64,000 nucleotides of DNA from Entoloma clypeatum (lineage: Eukaryota; Basidiomycota; Agaricomycetes; Agaricales; Entolomataceae). Below the pieces are notes generated by a model. It was not told the DNA's origin and ran no database searches. It saw nothing but the letters and a program-made list of their open reading frames with translations. Below are positions 22,101 through 33,116 of this stretch, one piece after another. A program made the position numbers and the translations under genes. The stretch is from the NCBI GenBank assembly GCA_963565915.1, contig OY751485.1, positions 4,092,001 to 4,156,000 on the forward strand, written 5' to 3'. Each line of letters begins with the position of its first letter. Position 1 is the stretch's first letter.

Positions 22101-23945
22101 ATGTCTGGTGAAGCTAGAAAAGATGAATTACGGCAGCAGATTTCCAAAGAACTTCGTGCTAACTTGACAGGTCTCGAACAAGATTTATCAAATCTCAAGG
22201 CCGAACGTGATATGGCTTTGGCGGAAGTCGAAGAGCTTTCCGCTACCAGGAGGTGATCACTGATACCTTCTCAATAGTTTGCAAAATCTAACCCATGGTT
22301 CTCAGCGCGGCCGCTACTTCTCTGGAACCACCATCTGTGGTTGTCAGTCGTTCTTTGACGAAGCGCTTTGACAACATCAAGAGCCAATACAGGGGTGAAC
22401 TCATACCACTCACCAAGGAGAAGGAGAGCTTAACCAGGGAGATCGCGGAATTAAAAGCCGTGCGGGATATCTTCTTGGAAGAGACAACCGTCCTCAATGC
22501 TCGCAACGAAGAGCTCGCGCAATTGAGCGCAGTTTACTCTCGCCGCATAGAGAGTGTTCCCGAATCGGCGGCGGCTAATTTCAACGACTCTTTCAAAGGC
22601 TCTGTGGAGCGATACCGCCCCTCTCAGCAACAGCAGCAACAGAACGTGCCACTCCCTCCTTCCCTGAGCTCGTCGACTAGCACCTCCTCTACGGTGTTTG
22701 AAGATAACACAGCAGATGTCCGTTACATCAGAATCCAAAAACCAGAAATGGAGCACCACACCCCGACGAAGAAATTCATGAAATGGCCAGGTTCAAGGAG
22801 CAAAGAAGTTCTTGCTTCCTCCACTCCCACAGAGAAGAAGGCGGCTTTAGAACACAACTTCCAGCAATTGAGTGTCTTGCGTTTCACAAGATGCGATCAC
22901 TGCGGGGACAAAATGTGGGGCTCGCAATTGCGATGTACCGGTGCGGAAACTGTTCAATTTTTTCATTACACCCTATTCGCTAATGGTCTGTAGCCTGTCC
23001 TACATCCATACATGTCCGGTGTATCACTCATGTGCAGATACCCTGTGTGCAACAAACCTCTATGCGGGCTGAATCCCCTCCGGGACCACTTCGTACGTTG
23101 ATTGCGATCGAATCACTTGGCTCTATCTAATTGTCTGACAAAAACAGCACCGTCAATGTTCGGCCGGGACCTTGTTGAACAAGCCCACGCAGACTCCACG
23201 GATGAAGACAGTCGTCAACGTCATGTGCCGGTCATTGTTGAAAAATGCATCGATGCTGTTGAGGTACTTGGTGAGCTCCTTCTAGCCTTGGCCGTCAATT
23301 TTTTCTCAAGGCATATTACTTTTTCCAGCGATGGACTACGAAGGCATCTATCGTAAATCAGGCGGGTCGGGACAATCGAAGATGATCACACAGCTATTCG
23401 AACGGGGCGATTACAACTCTTTCGATTTGCGGGATTCCGACAGATTCAACGACATCTGCAGCGTGACATCTGTGCTCAAGAATTACTTCCGTTCGCTGCC
23501 GGTGCCGCTATTTACTTTTGATCTCCACGATGATTTCATGGCGGCGATTCATGGAAAGGACCCTGCGGTGAAATACAGCTCATTGGTGGATTTGATAAAC
23601 AAGCTTCCGACTGAGCACTACTACACGCTCAGGATGCTCATGCTACATCTCCACGGGTATGTTTTTTTTTTTCAATCTATCTTGCTCTGTATCTGCCGTC
23701 TTATGATTCAACGACCAGAATTCGTGAACGGTGTGAAAAGAACCTGATGACTGCGCGGAATCTAGGAGTGGTCTTTGGCCGTGAGGTTTTTGCCCATTTC
23801 CCCAAAACTTTTGCTGACGGTAACGGAAATAGCGACATTGATGCGGTCTCGGGATCCAAGTGCAGAATTCAGTGACATGGCTGGCAAAGCACTTTCTGTC
23901 GAATGGCTTGTCGAAAATGCGCCTTTGGTGTTCAATTCTCGCTAA
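19113..23945 (+). CDS. LIM-C1-RhoGAP protein (Rho GTPase-activating protein)
   Basis: Large multi-exon gene starting MSATTHPSQRDVNHRDF. Two LIM zinc fingers come first: CPGCKKSAV, then HVDCFKCAKCGNQV and CANCSYSCNVCHLPI, HCFKCKVCDTRI, YCMNCHNKRM. A long Ser/Pro-rich disordered region follows (about 20000-21700), with a duplicated phrase TSRRDKRRSINP. Next is a coiled coil (LEQDLSNLKAERDMALAEVEEL). A C1 zinc domain follows (HNFQQLSVLRFTRCDHC, LRCTACPTSIHVRC). The C-terminal RhoGAP domain has the arginine finger GIYRKSG, VLKNYFRSLPVPLF, LPTEHYYTLRMLM, CEKNLMTARNLGVVFGP and TLMRSRDPSAEFSDM. It ends LVFNSR with TAA at 23943. This order is that of fungal Rga-type regulators of Rho/Cdc42 in polar growth and wall synthesis. 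Exon joins in the C1 part are inferred. Confidence 0.9.
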
Positions 23946-24473
23946 CTCCCTCGTCTTTTTTTTCTCGCATTTTGCATTGGGTCGCCAAGAGGTTCATGTC
24001 GCTCACTTCCTATCCCATCGATATATACATTCCATGCCCACAGTTTTCACTTTTTATATTAATTTTCCGTTTATTCTGGTCTTCCTCCTTACGATACCCT
24101 ACTGCTCTCATTACCCGGATCCACGGATGTATCTTTGTGCATATTACCCTACTGTCCCGGTCTCAGCAAACCTCATATCTAGATCATTAAACTGGTTTGC
24201 CAACACTCTTGACTCTAATGGTGTGGACACGGCGTTGTTCCCTCATCGGATACATAATTGAGGTTGACATTCCTTCACCTTACACATCACTGTAATTCAG
24301 ATGGCTGGCTTTTCATACATTGCATGGAAGAATACAATCATACATGATACAGAAAGGGCATTTTGTTGAACCTGAGCAGGTAAAATGATACAGTACAAAT
24401 GGATCTAGAGTGAAAATGCAAAATAAAGGACCAAAGGATTAGGTTTTATGAATAGTGTGACGCACAATACGGG
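23946..24473. other. convergent 3' region, no gene
   Basis: 528 bp between the RhoGAP stop (+) and the RdRP stop (-). T-rich on the plus strand, with short frames only. Likely holds both 3' UTRs. Confidence 0.5.
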
Positions 24474-27400
24474 TTACAACGGTTGCTTCGACATCTTGAA
24501 GCGATCATAGAAACCCGAAGTGACAGTTTTGTATGGGCCAAGAGCACTCGCTTTGATATGACAAAGTTCGCGTAAAGCCACATCCCACGGGAAACGACTC
24601 CATCCTACCGTAGCCCTTCTTCTCTCTCCATCGTAGATATAAGCATACGAGGCCCTGAGCCGTGATATGGTGGCCTCATCCATGATAGTCTCCATATCAG
24701 CCAAACACGGCGAAGCAGCAAATTTCTTCGATAGCGACCGGAGAATGTCTTGGCGAACCTCGATAGGTTTCTCTGTGAACTTTTTCCCCTTCGCCTGGTT
24801 GTCAACCATGTTTATTGCAGAACGGTGCTCATCGATCATCTTATGCACATGTACAGCAATCTTGGAGAGGTCTCGCTTTTTGCAACGAACCAGCTCGGGT
24901 GGACCCAGTTCGGCCATTCGTTTCGCATCATCCCATGGTTGAGCGAGATGTGAATCGACAAAATCCAAGGGCAAGGGCTCGAATACAATTTTCATGTCCC
25001 TCAGGGCCTTGTCGCACTCCTGATTGGATGCCAAGCACAAAGTGTCCATTATGAATTGTCCTGGGATGAATTCATTCCTTTCTCCCCGTTTGAGCCAGGT
25101 GTGGTTGGCTTTGTTGATTTCTTCTCTCTTCTTGGGCTTTGCTTTCCAAGCAGGACCAAGAGTAGTGTTATACTTTTTCTCGTCCGATCGTAGAGTGCTG
25201 GGCTTGATTTTAAGGCCTGTCTTTGCTCCATCAAGGACCTTGCAAAATCTTGAGAGAGACCAAAAGAGGTGTGGTTTGTTAATCGCAATTCGTGAGTGAG
25301 TGAGGGAAACTTACATATATGCCAACCTGATAGTACGCGGATTCGCATAGCCCAATGAATAGACTGCATTGTCGTGCATGGTTGAGTATTTTCCAACGAT
25401 GGATGCATCACGGAGAGCACCGAGCAGATATGTCTGTATGATGGGTGTTTTTTCGGAAGGTGGCCAGGCCCCCGTGCGATTGATAAACTCAAGTACCTTC
25501 TCATTACCGTCTGTCGAGGAAAAGCAACCAGCCACTCCTAAAGGTTCAATGGAGTGTCTCTCATCGGCATTTCTGAAGGGGAGGACCATTTCGAGACCCC
25601 AGTAGACAGTTGCCCTGTCGCCGTCATAATCACCTTGCCGAAATCAATTAGTGACGTTTACTCAGCATTTCTGCATCAGTAACTCACCCCCAGCTAAAAA
25701 ATCGATCAATCGCCGGAGTCCCTTCACTGAACAGACTATGACATCTACCAATTCCCTCAACTTTGGGTGCTCCACTGCTTGCACCTACATTCCGATAAGC
25801 AACTCACGACAAATTGTCACATCTTGCATACCTTACGGGCGTCGGTCGGTAGCTTGCATGGATTACGCATCATCTAACGGGATTGAATATCATCGTCATA
25901 ACTTGTAGTCGTATCACATACCAACACGTCGCCCTTAATCGTATCTGTGAACTCTCTATCTGGGGCTGGTAAGTTCCGTTTAGAACTCTTAATCTGTATT
26001 TGATCCACTTCTAGTACTCCGTAAGGATCTAGCAAATAGCCTATTGGATAGTATTTACAGTCGGATACAATGAAACGCACCTGGAATTACAAATGCTGTG
26101 GCACTCTGAAGGACATTATATCGGAAGGTTTGTGTAGTGGACTTGATCTTGGATACTACGACTTGCTTAAGCTTGTCTCGAAGCACGTGCGAGTTCTGGG
26201 GCGTGAATCCAGAATCCAAGAGAACCATAACCGTCTCTTCCAATGAGGAAGGACAACCAGATGTTTGATCGGCCCACCAAGCAATAGAACGTTCTGCAAG
26301 GTCCTTATCGAACACTGCTCCATCGTCGTCATCCTCATCTTGGTCATCTTCTTCTGTAGTCCGATCGCCAAAGCCTCGGATGCGAGCCTCCCCAGCAGCT
26401 TCCCGGGCTCTTTTAGAAAACAAGACGGCTCCAGCCCGTTCGACATTAGCCCATAGCTTGTACATGGCATCCGGGCCGTCCCAAGTTGTCAATCCCTGAA
26501 CAACTTCACGGACTTGGGATTTAAGCATATTCACAAAGACCGAGGCAGGTACGCCGTTTTCTGCGAGATTGATTATCGTTTCAGCACTGATGCGACCTGG
26601 TGTCCTCATATAGGATGTTCGAAGAAGTTCAACAGTTCGAAACGCAGGATCCAATTGATCACGGTGCTCGAGAGGATATCGGATCTTGATCTGGGAGGGC
26701 CGGATCCATATCCTTTCGGCTTCATCGAACAAATTGTCATCGGGTTCAGCTTCGCATGACATTCCCTGCTAGCTATTCAACACACAATGCATACGGTTCG
26801 GACCTGATGATACGCACTTTGACTCCTCCGAGACGAAATTGAAATCCAGCAGGGATTTGATCTAGTTGCAGTATTCGACATATGCGCCGATGCATGGCGC
26901 GGTTAGAATATCCACAGCCATCGGTCATATCGGACTTCGTCTCCTCACAAACTGAATTAGGTATGTCAGAAGAGTACATCACTGGCAGAGAGGAAACGAA
27001 CTTTTGTCTTCCACCTCGATAATATTTTCAGGGGGGAGAACGGGTCCAGGAAACGATGTCGACAGCCCGAGCGCCGTGCGGGCGGCCCATTTGGTCATTG
27101 CCTTGAGAAGGGAGTCAGTTCGTATATTTCTCACCCCATGAATGAAGTACTGACTTGATTTTGGTTGGTTTGAAGGGGATTGTGCCATTCAATGAATTCC
27201 AACAAGCTCATTCTTGACAAATGGCCTGGCAGGATGTGATTTGATTCCAACAATTCATCCGTTCGGAAGAGGAAGACTGTGTCGTCCTTGGCATAAAAGG
27301 CCCTGAAAATATTTCCCCATAGAACAAATGGTTTTCGAAAGAAGTCGTTGAGTTCATTATTCCTTTTGTGAAGAACTTTCGCTGGAATCTTGATACGCAT

Positions 27401-28650
27401 GAAGCTGCTGGAACCAAATCTTCTTGTAAACCGGCACGAAGGACCCAAAACACACCGCTCCAAACTGATCTCGTATGGCCCGTTGTCCGCTGACAATTTT
27501 CCCTTGAAAATGACTTTCCCCCCGTACCAAGGGGCCTCACTGTTACCCAGGCCGGCATATGGATCTCTTTTCAGTGCGTCTTCTTCTTTATCAAGCTCTT
27601 CCCAGGGAGACTATAATGGTGGCCAATGACTTGGAAAATTTTTATCCCAAGAAAACATCGTAAGCATACCTTCACCGCAATTTCTTGAGCAAATGCAGGA
27701 TCTTGAATAGCATCGGAACCAACATCGGGGCGGAACACACGAACTGTTTCGGGTCCAGCTTTTGCATTGGTACCTCTTAGCGCAGCTAGTCTTTCTGTTG
27801 AGATATCCTCGTATGTTATTTTCTTCGCACTAATGAGACGAGCCATCTCCCATAACACCCCCAGGGAAAGCTCCATCATTTGTTTTTCGTATTCCGGTAA
27901 GTGGGCCTGAGACTTTTGAGATTTTGAGATTACGCAATGCAACTGAGCGGCTCACTATCAGGTAAGGTTGACTCGGGTCATTATTATATCTTTTGACGTC
28001 TGTCCTTGCTTTTTTCAGCTCCCGTGGGTCTGACGTAAAGCTTGAGTCATTGGAGAAGCGGCGTTTTCCTAGGCTCTGTGCAGACAAAGAGTTGGAAGAT
28101 GGGGCATCATTGTTGGAGGACGTCTGAGTTTGAGCGGCTGATCGATGAGGTGAGATTCGTGGACAAGGCAGCACTGAAGAGAGCGTACGACATATTTTTT
28201 CTTCTCCGTCGAACAGCATAATCAATGGGGAAATGTCTTCCCCATAATCTGTGCAGGTCTGTGCATCGGATGCTTGAGCAATATGACCTTGATCACGGAA
28301 TATGTTAGATTAGGATACTTGTACTTGCCTGGGAGTTGAATGGGAACACCGGGTTGAGAGCTGAAAAATGGAGATAACTGATCTGTAAACTTGTTCACAA
28401 TCGGAATGAACCCCCGGCTGACCCTCACTCGAGCAATTGATAGCTCTTGACGCGTTTGCTGTCGTCATTTCAAGATATGAGAGGCAGGCCCGGCCGGGGA
28501 AATAAGATTACTTTCGCGAGATTTTGGCCGTTTCTCCTGTGTATGGAGCAAGATTTCATGTAAATATCACGGCGGAAGACAGCTGGCAGTTGGTGGACAT
28601 GAGGCACTATAAGATGATAGTTGTTTCCAAATTTGACTGACTCAAACAGT
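24474..28650 (-). CDS. RNA-dependent RNA polymerase (quelling/EGO-1 type), 5' end unresolved
   Basis: Copies single-stranded RNA into double-stranded RNA for RNA silencing (QDE-1, EGO-1, plant RDR family). Many exons. Upstream exons carry FGNNYHLIVPHVHQLPAVFR, DYGEDISPLIMLFDGEEK, then RRFGSSSFMRIKIPAKVL with FYAKDDTVFLFRTDE, the start of the catalytic core. Further on are QIPAGFQFRLGG, WIRPSQIKIRY, YNVLQSATAFVIP and RHPCKLPTDARKV. The catalytic loop LAG-GDYDGDRATVYWG (DYDGD at 25617-25631) keeps the three aspartates that bind metal; an intron falls just before GDYDGD. The tail runs PWDVALRELCHIKAS to FKMSKQPL (TAA at 24474). An intron at 28288-28328 is GC-AG. The exon starting at 28650 has an acceptor but no start codon, so the first exon lies in 28651-28800. 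No stops break the inferred core. Confidence 0.87.
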
Positions 28651-28800
28651 CTAAAATCACGTGATAGCGAGGCGTGAAAGTAGGCCTGACAATATCAACT
28701 TGATACCGAACCAGAAGGAGGGAAATATTGGTTGGTTGTCATAGATTAGGCCACCGTTTACTTACGATTTATATGATGAGCATGCATCGGTAGATATAAT

Positions 28801-29534
28801 AACGGGTCGCAGAGGGACGTCGCCTACAATCATAAGTTCGCCTTATAAAATACATGACGAACCATCTCGCTTGGTGCTTCATAGTGCTTCTGACCTTGAC
28901 CGTCGCGTCTTTGGCGGCGCAGACTCGGGCTTCAACGCGCAAAATAAAAAATGTCGCCGAGGCCAGGCTGCTGCTCCAGCAACGGCAGCGGCAGAAACGC
29001 GAGCACCTACGAGAAGGACATCTGTTCCACTGCCCCGAACACCCAAGGAGAACATCCGATCAAACACTAGATTGACAAGTGTGAGATAAAGGGCCGCCAA
29101 GGGACAAAAAACGCACAAGTGGCGGTGAACGCTTTGGCGCTTCCTTGGCAGGCGGTTTGTGTTAGAGACAAGGGAGGGCTAACACCCTCTAATTGACGCA
29201 GGTATCGAAAAACCATGGATGGCTGAGGGGGACCTATTGCACCAGTCAAACCAATAGTGCATCAAACCTATAAGTCTGACCATACCGAAACGGAACACAG
29301 CGTGATATGCTTGCCTCCATTTCTCCTCAAGAAGACGCGCACATGTTGGTGAATCTGGGCAGGTTGGGCACTAGATTTTATCATCAAGTCAAGGCACAGC
29401 ACAAGGTTCGACAAACCCACGCATTGATATTCTTTCGCTATCATGGTTAAACCAAGCTTCAAGACGCGTTCAAGGAACCAATTTCGACTGAAAACGTGAT
29501 TAGAGGTTATGAAAGTGACATACGAGGAGACGAT
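28801..29534. other. intergenic region with a TATA-like box and a small ORF of doubtful status
   Basis: Between the RdRP 5' end and the BTB gene stop. TATAAAA at 28845-28851 is followed at 28854 by ATG of a 73-codon plus-strand frame starting MTNHLAWCFIVLLTLTVASL, which looks like a signal peptide. The TATA box is too close to the ATG to serve it. Nothing else recognisable is present. Confidence 0.3.
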
Positions 29535-30833
29535 CTACCGTTTCTCAAGTTTTAGCAAAGTTGCTTGAGAAAGTGTCCCAAGCTCTTGCTCCGTCCATCC
29601 ACCAGGATTGTCGAGAACGAATCGACTAGCTTCACGGTACAATTCCTCCTCCTCAAACAATTCAGCGATGCGCATCGCTTTTATGGGCTTCCCAGCAGCA
29701 TGTGTGAGAAGGAAGGTGAGGCATTCTTGTTGTAAAGTCGGAACACAGAGCTTATGAGAAATATTCATCAAACCCTCAACATTATTCCAAGTTATGGTGC
29801 ATTCCAGACTGATAGCGGAGCAATGAGCTGTGGTATTATCGTGGGTCACGATGGGTGGACACGCACTGAGGATATACAAACTTGAGGAAATCGTGGAATG
29901 TGCTCGCCTGTTTGAAAATGTAAGGACAGAAAGTGGCGATGCAGACGGAGCAAAACCGACTCGTTCTTCCTTCAAAACGATGACTGCATCGGGTCCGTTC
30001 ACAAGTCGCCGTTTCCCGTTTGATTTCTTTTCATGAATCCTGGCCTGCACTATATTGGATTTCGATTGCCGCATGCTCCCCTCACCGGCGTTACTTTGTA
30101 TATTATGGAACAAAGTCTCGCCTTGGAGTGCTGCTAAACTTTTGATTCTTGCATGGGCAATGGCTTCAGGCGATGGACTTATAGAAGCAGGTTCTGATGA
30201 TGCCCTCCCTGTGTCATCTCCCTCGCTTTGGCAGGTGCTGTCAGGCTTCAATATATCATGATCTAGAATAACCTCCAACTCGGAAGATTCAACTTCTGGC
30301 TCCATAGGTGTAAACGTCATTTCTGTTGGGACGTCCGGATTCTTTCTATCTCCCGGGATCGAGGGGGGCTGAGAGATCGTGATGACGGAAGACATCGAAG
30401 GCGGGCGTCCCGTCTCGGACCAATTTCCGCTCAGCGCAGCCTCAAAGAACGGAGAGGCAAAGAATAGTACTTCCTTATGTGCCCTGTCAGGATAAAATGG
30501 AGTGATTATTGCCTGCCTGAGCACCTACTGCCATTTAGTTACAGACCAAAAAGTAGTGCTCTCGACCACAATTTTGACGGTTCCAGGATAACGATTGTGT
30601 TTAGTGAAGGTATCGTCAACCTCTATGGCTTCGTCATCGTCATCTTCCATGCTCAGCTCGGACACGATATCGTCGGTTTCGCACTCCTGTAACAGCCATG
30701 GTGGGGAACCAGACGAACGAAATATCCCAGATGCAGCGGCGTGTGTCTCTGTGGGTGAGCTGAGAGAAGCAGAGGGATTGTTTGGACCACGGGAATTGCG
30801 AGCGATGAGGATATGAGATGGGTTTGTAGTCAT
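29535..30833 (-). CDS. BTB/POZ domain protein
   Basis: Starts MTTNPSHILIARNSRGPN at ATG 30833. An acidic disordered N-terminus leads to the BTB fold: GTVKIVVESTTFWS, intron, AHKEVLFFASPFFEAALSGNW. A long Ser-rich insertion follows, then DAVIVLKEER and, after two more introns, ASTFHDFLKFVYP-HLECTITWNNVEGLMNI. The C-terminal helices are CVPTLQQECLTFLLTHAAGK and IAELFEEEELYREASRFVLD, ending LEKR (TAG at 29535). The two late introns are needed to keep the BTB core; reading straight through gives a non-matching stretch. Proteins of this sort are numerous in basidiomycetes; some are Cullin-3 adaptors, but no adaptor motif is visible here. Confidence 0.82.
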
Positions 30834-30922
30834 AATTTGAGAGATGGAGTAGAGAGAAGGAGAGTTTGAGTACTACTCCTCGAAGCATTTCTATTACGTG
30901 GATGGGTCGTGACCAAATTCAC

Positions 30923-31001
30923 GGCGCTATAGTGTAGTGGTTATCACCCGGGATTCTGAATGCATTTTCCCGTGACCCCGGTTCGAACCCGGGTAGTGCC
31001 T
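30923..31001 (+). tRNA. tRNA-Gln (anticodon CUG) with a short intron
   Basis: A cloverleaf can be folded. The acceptor stem GGCGCTA pairs with TAGTGCC; the D arm is GTG/CAC; the anticodon stem CGGGA pairs with TCCCG. The T arm is CCCGG-TTCGAAC-CCGGG, and the discriminator is T at 31001. The anticodon loop is 14 nt long (TTCTGAATGCATTT), which fits a 7-nt loop with anticodon CTG interrupted by about 7 nt after position 37. Box A (TAGTGTAGTGG) and box B (GGTTCGAACCC) are intact, and a TTTTT terminator lies at 31004-31008. Confidence 0.9.
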
Positions 31002-31003
31002 TG

Positions 31004-31008
31004 TTTTT
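31004..31008 (+). terminator. RNA polymerase III terminator of tRNA-Gln
   Basis: Run of five T three bases after the tRNA 3' end. Confidence 0.7.
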
Positions 31009-31059
31009 CGATTCATGCACCCCGACACTAGATTGCCATATACGTACAAAAGTTCTACA

Positions 31060-32224
31060 TCATCGCTTTGTTCGTTTCTCCTCGGCCTTCTCTGCCTTGC
31101 GCTTCCGCTTCTTCTCCTTTTCTTCCAGTGCTAGAGCTTCGGCCTTTCGTCTAGCGGCTGCCTCAGCAGCAACGACCTCTTCCGTCTTTTTCCCCAGTGC
31201 TTTGAATGTATCCTCGTCGGTTTCGATCTCATCCTCGTCGTCTTCTTCTTCAGCGTTGGGATCATGCTGAGGCGCTTGACCCTCCGCGTCCGATTCCGCC
31301 TGTTCTCTCTTGCCCGTTTCAGGTACATGTTCTAGCGAAAATGGGTCGGACTGTATTGACCCTAGCAGGGAGAGCATCTCGTTCGCGGCGGTCAGTCTGG
31401 GATGATATCAGCAAGGGATAAAATTAGTGAGTTGGACGTTTACCCAATGACGGTGAATTCCAAGAAACCATCGTGACCCCCTAATTTTTCATTCGTGATA
31501 TGATGCACCCATTTCCCGCCGCCGTCACCTGCGTCTTTGGACAAGGATAGACCTACACCATTGGCATCCTGATCGACATCCGGCCCAAATTCGGGGTCAT
31601 TTTCTGCAGGGCCATATTCAAATTCCCATTCGCCTTTCGGAATATGATGTCGGGGTATTGAAACATTGAATGTCCGGTGCAGCAGCAAGGAAACATGATC
31701 TGGTGAGAACAAGTTGACTTTACCCACTGTTCGATATACCATTATCAGCTACTGCTTGACGAAAACGCGGGATGATGTAAAGAACGCACCTAGTCTCATG
31801 CCGATACGCGGACACCACACCGTCGCGTTGAATTCGACTTTACAGACAAGAAACGGACATTCCCATTTTATGTTTGCGGTATCTGACAAGAACCGCATAT
31901 TTGCATGGGAGAGCACGACCCCGCGCAGCGCTGGGATGTATCTCGAAAGAAAATGAATTTAGATACCCCGCATCACAAACAATAAGACACATGCCTCATC
32001 ACCATTGAGTCCAGCAATTCATCCACGCCCGCCCGTGGATTGCTAGAAAATATGGGTGGAATTGATAGCGCGACTGAGGTCTTCACGAGATGGAATTCCG
32101 TCTCTCGTTCTTTCCCCTTCAACTTTGAGTCTTGCCTGACGTGCATTTCCTTTTTGGATTTCTTGGTGGGTACATCGACGTCGGTGTTGGATTGCTTGCG
32201 TTTCTTGGTGGATGCTTCAATCAT
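31060..32224 (-). CDS. RPA43: RNA polymerase I subunit Rpa43
   Basis: Starts MIEASTKKRKQSNTDVDVPT (a longer frame upstream lacks ATG). A basic N-terminus is followed by the Rpb7-like N-terminal (tip) domain: LLDSMVMR, intron, YIPALRGVVLSHANMRFLSD, WECPFLVCKVEFNATVWCPR. Then comes the OB/S1 part VGKVNLFSPDHVSLLLHRTF and NVSIPRHHIPKGEWEF with WVHHITNEKLGGHDGFLEFT. The acidic-basic tail ends KAEKAEEKRTKR (TGA at 31060). Rpa43 pairs with Rpa14/Rpa34-type stalk partners and binds Rrn3 to recruit Pol I to rDNA. At least three introns. It lies 52 bp beyond the tRNA terminator, tail to tail. Confidence 0.85.
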
Positions 32225-32301
32225 CTCGATGTCGTGAGGGCGTTCACAAACTTTTCTGAGTGACGTTCCCACGGATGGACTAGTCCCTTCCTCCCTTCCT
32301 A
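32225..32301. promoter_or_regulatory. 77-bp divergent promoter of RPA43 and PAM16
   Basis: Start codons of the two genes are 77 bp apart on opposite strands, so core promoter elements must be shared or overlapping. No TATA box is seen. Confidence 0.4.
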
Positions 32302-32951
32302 ATGGTGAGTAGGAGCTTTCACAGAAGCCTCACCCGACTAATCGAGTGGCAACCACAGTCCTCTCCAAAGATCCTTGTACAAATTCTCATCACCGGGACC
32401 AGAATCTTGGGCAAGGCATTTTTGGAAGCTGGCAGGCAGGCAGTGAAGAGTACGTTCCGTGTTCTTTACAGCAAATACATTGAATACAAACCCTTTCACC
32501 AAGATGCAAAACACTCACCCCAGGCCGCACTTGGTGGTGATGCGTCCGGGGTCGGCCATGCCACCTCCAGCTCAGCGGCGGACCAACTCACGCGACTACA
32601 TCGGATGACTCTTGACGAGGCCAACCTGATACTGAATGTCAAACGTGAAGATTCGCTTGAACAAGCCCTTAAAGTGCGGGAATCTTATTGGATGACGCCA
32701 ACAACTCAAATATCCCATTACAGAACTACGAGCATCTCTTCAAAGCCAACTCGCCTGCTCCCGCGCCCGAGAAGCCAGTTAAAGGAAAACTCGCTTCGCC
32801 ATCGCATTCGCATTACCTACAATCAAAAGTTGTCCGTGCCCGTGAACGAATAGAAGCGGAACTCAACCTGGGGGAGACCCCCCAAGCAGCAGTGGAAACG
32901 CCCAAGACAACACCACCTCCTGAAATACCTTTTTCTGGAAGGAAAAGTTGA
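32302..32951 (+). CDS. PAM16: Pam16/Tim16, mitochondrial import motor subunit
   Basis: The start codon alone forms the first coding exon: ATG at 32302-32304 is followed directly by GTGAGT, and coding resumes at 32359. The protein starts M-SSPKILVQILITGTRILG, the hydrophobic N-terminal segment of Pam16. The J-like domain follows: ADQLTRLHRMTLDEANLILN, SLEQALK, intron, NYEHLFKANSPAP, then HSHYLQSKVVRARERIEAEL. It lacks the HPD tripeptide, as expected for Pam16, which holds Pam18 and restrains mtHsp70 stimulation at the TIM23 channel. Four exons; stop TGA at 32951. The Ala/Gly-rich linker is short and variable. Confidence 0.92.
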
Positions 32952-33116
32952 TTTATGCGGGTTGTAGAGGCTGCTTTATACTATCGTAATACCTGCTAAT
33001 CTCGTCACCCCCATTGCTTGCTATCGATGCATGTCAGTTTGAAATGAAAATTACACATCGTCATTACAATCAAAATGTCTACAACCCCTATGAGTGTACC
33101 AGGTTATCAGCAACAT

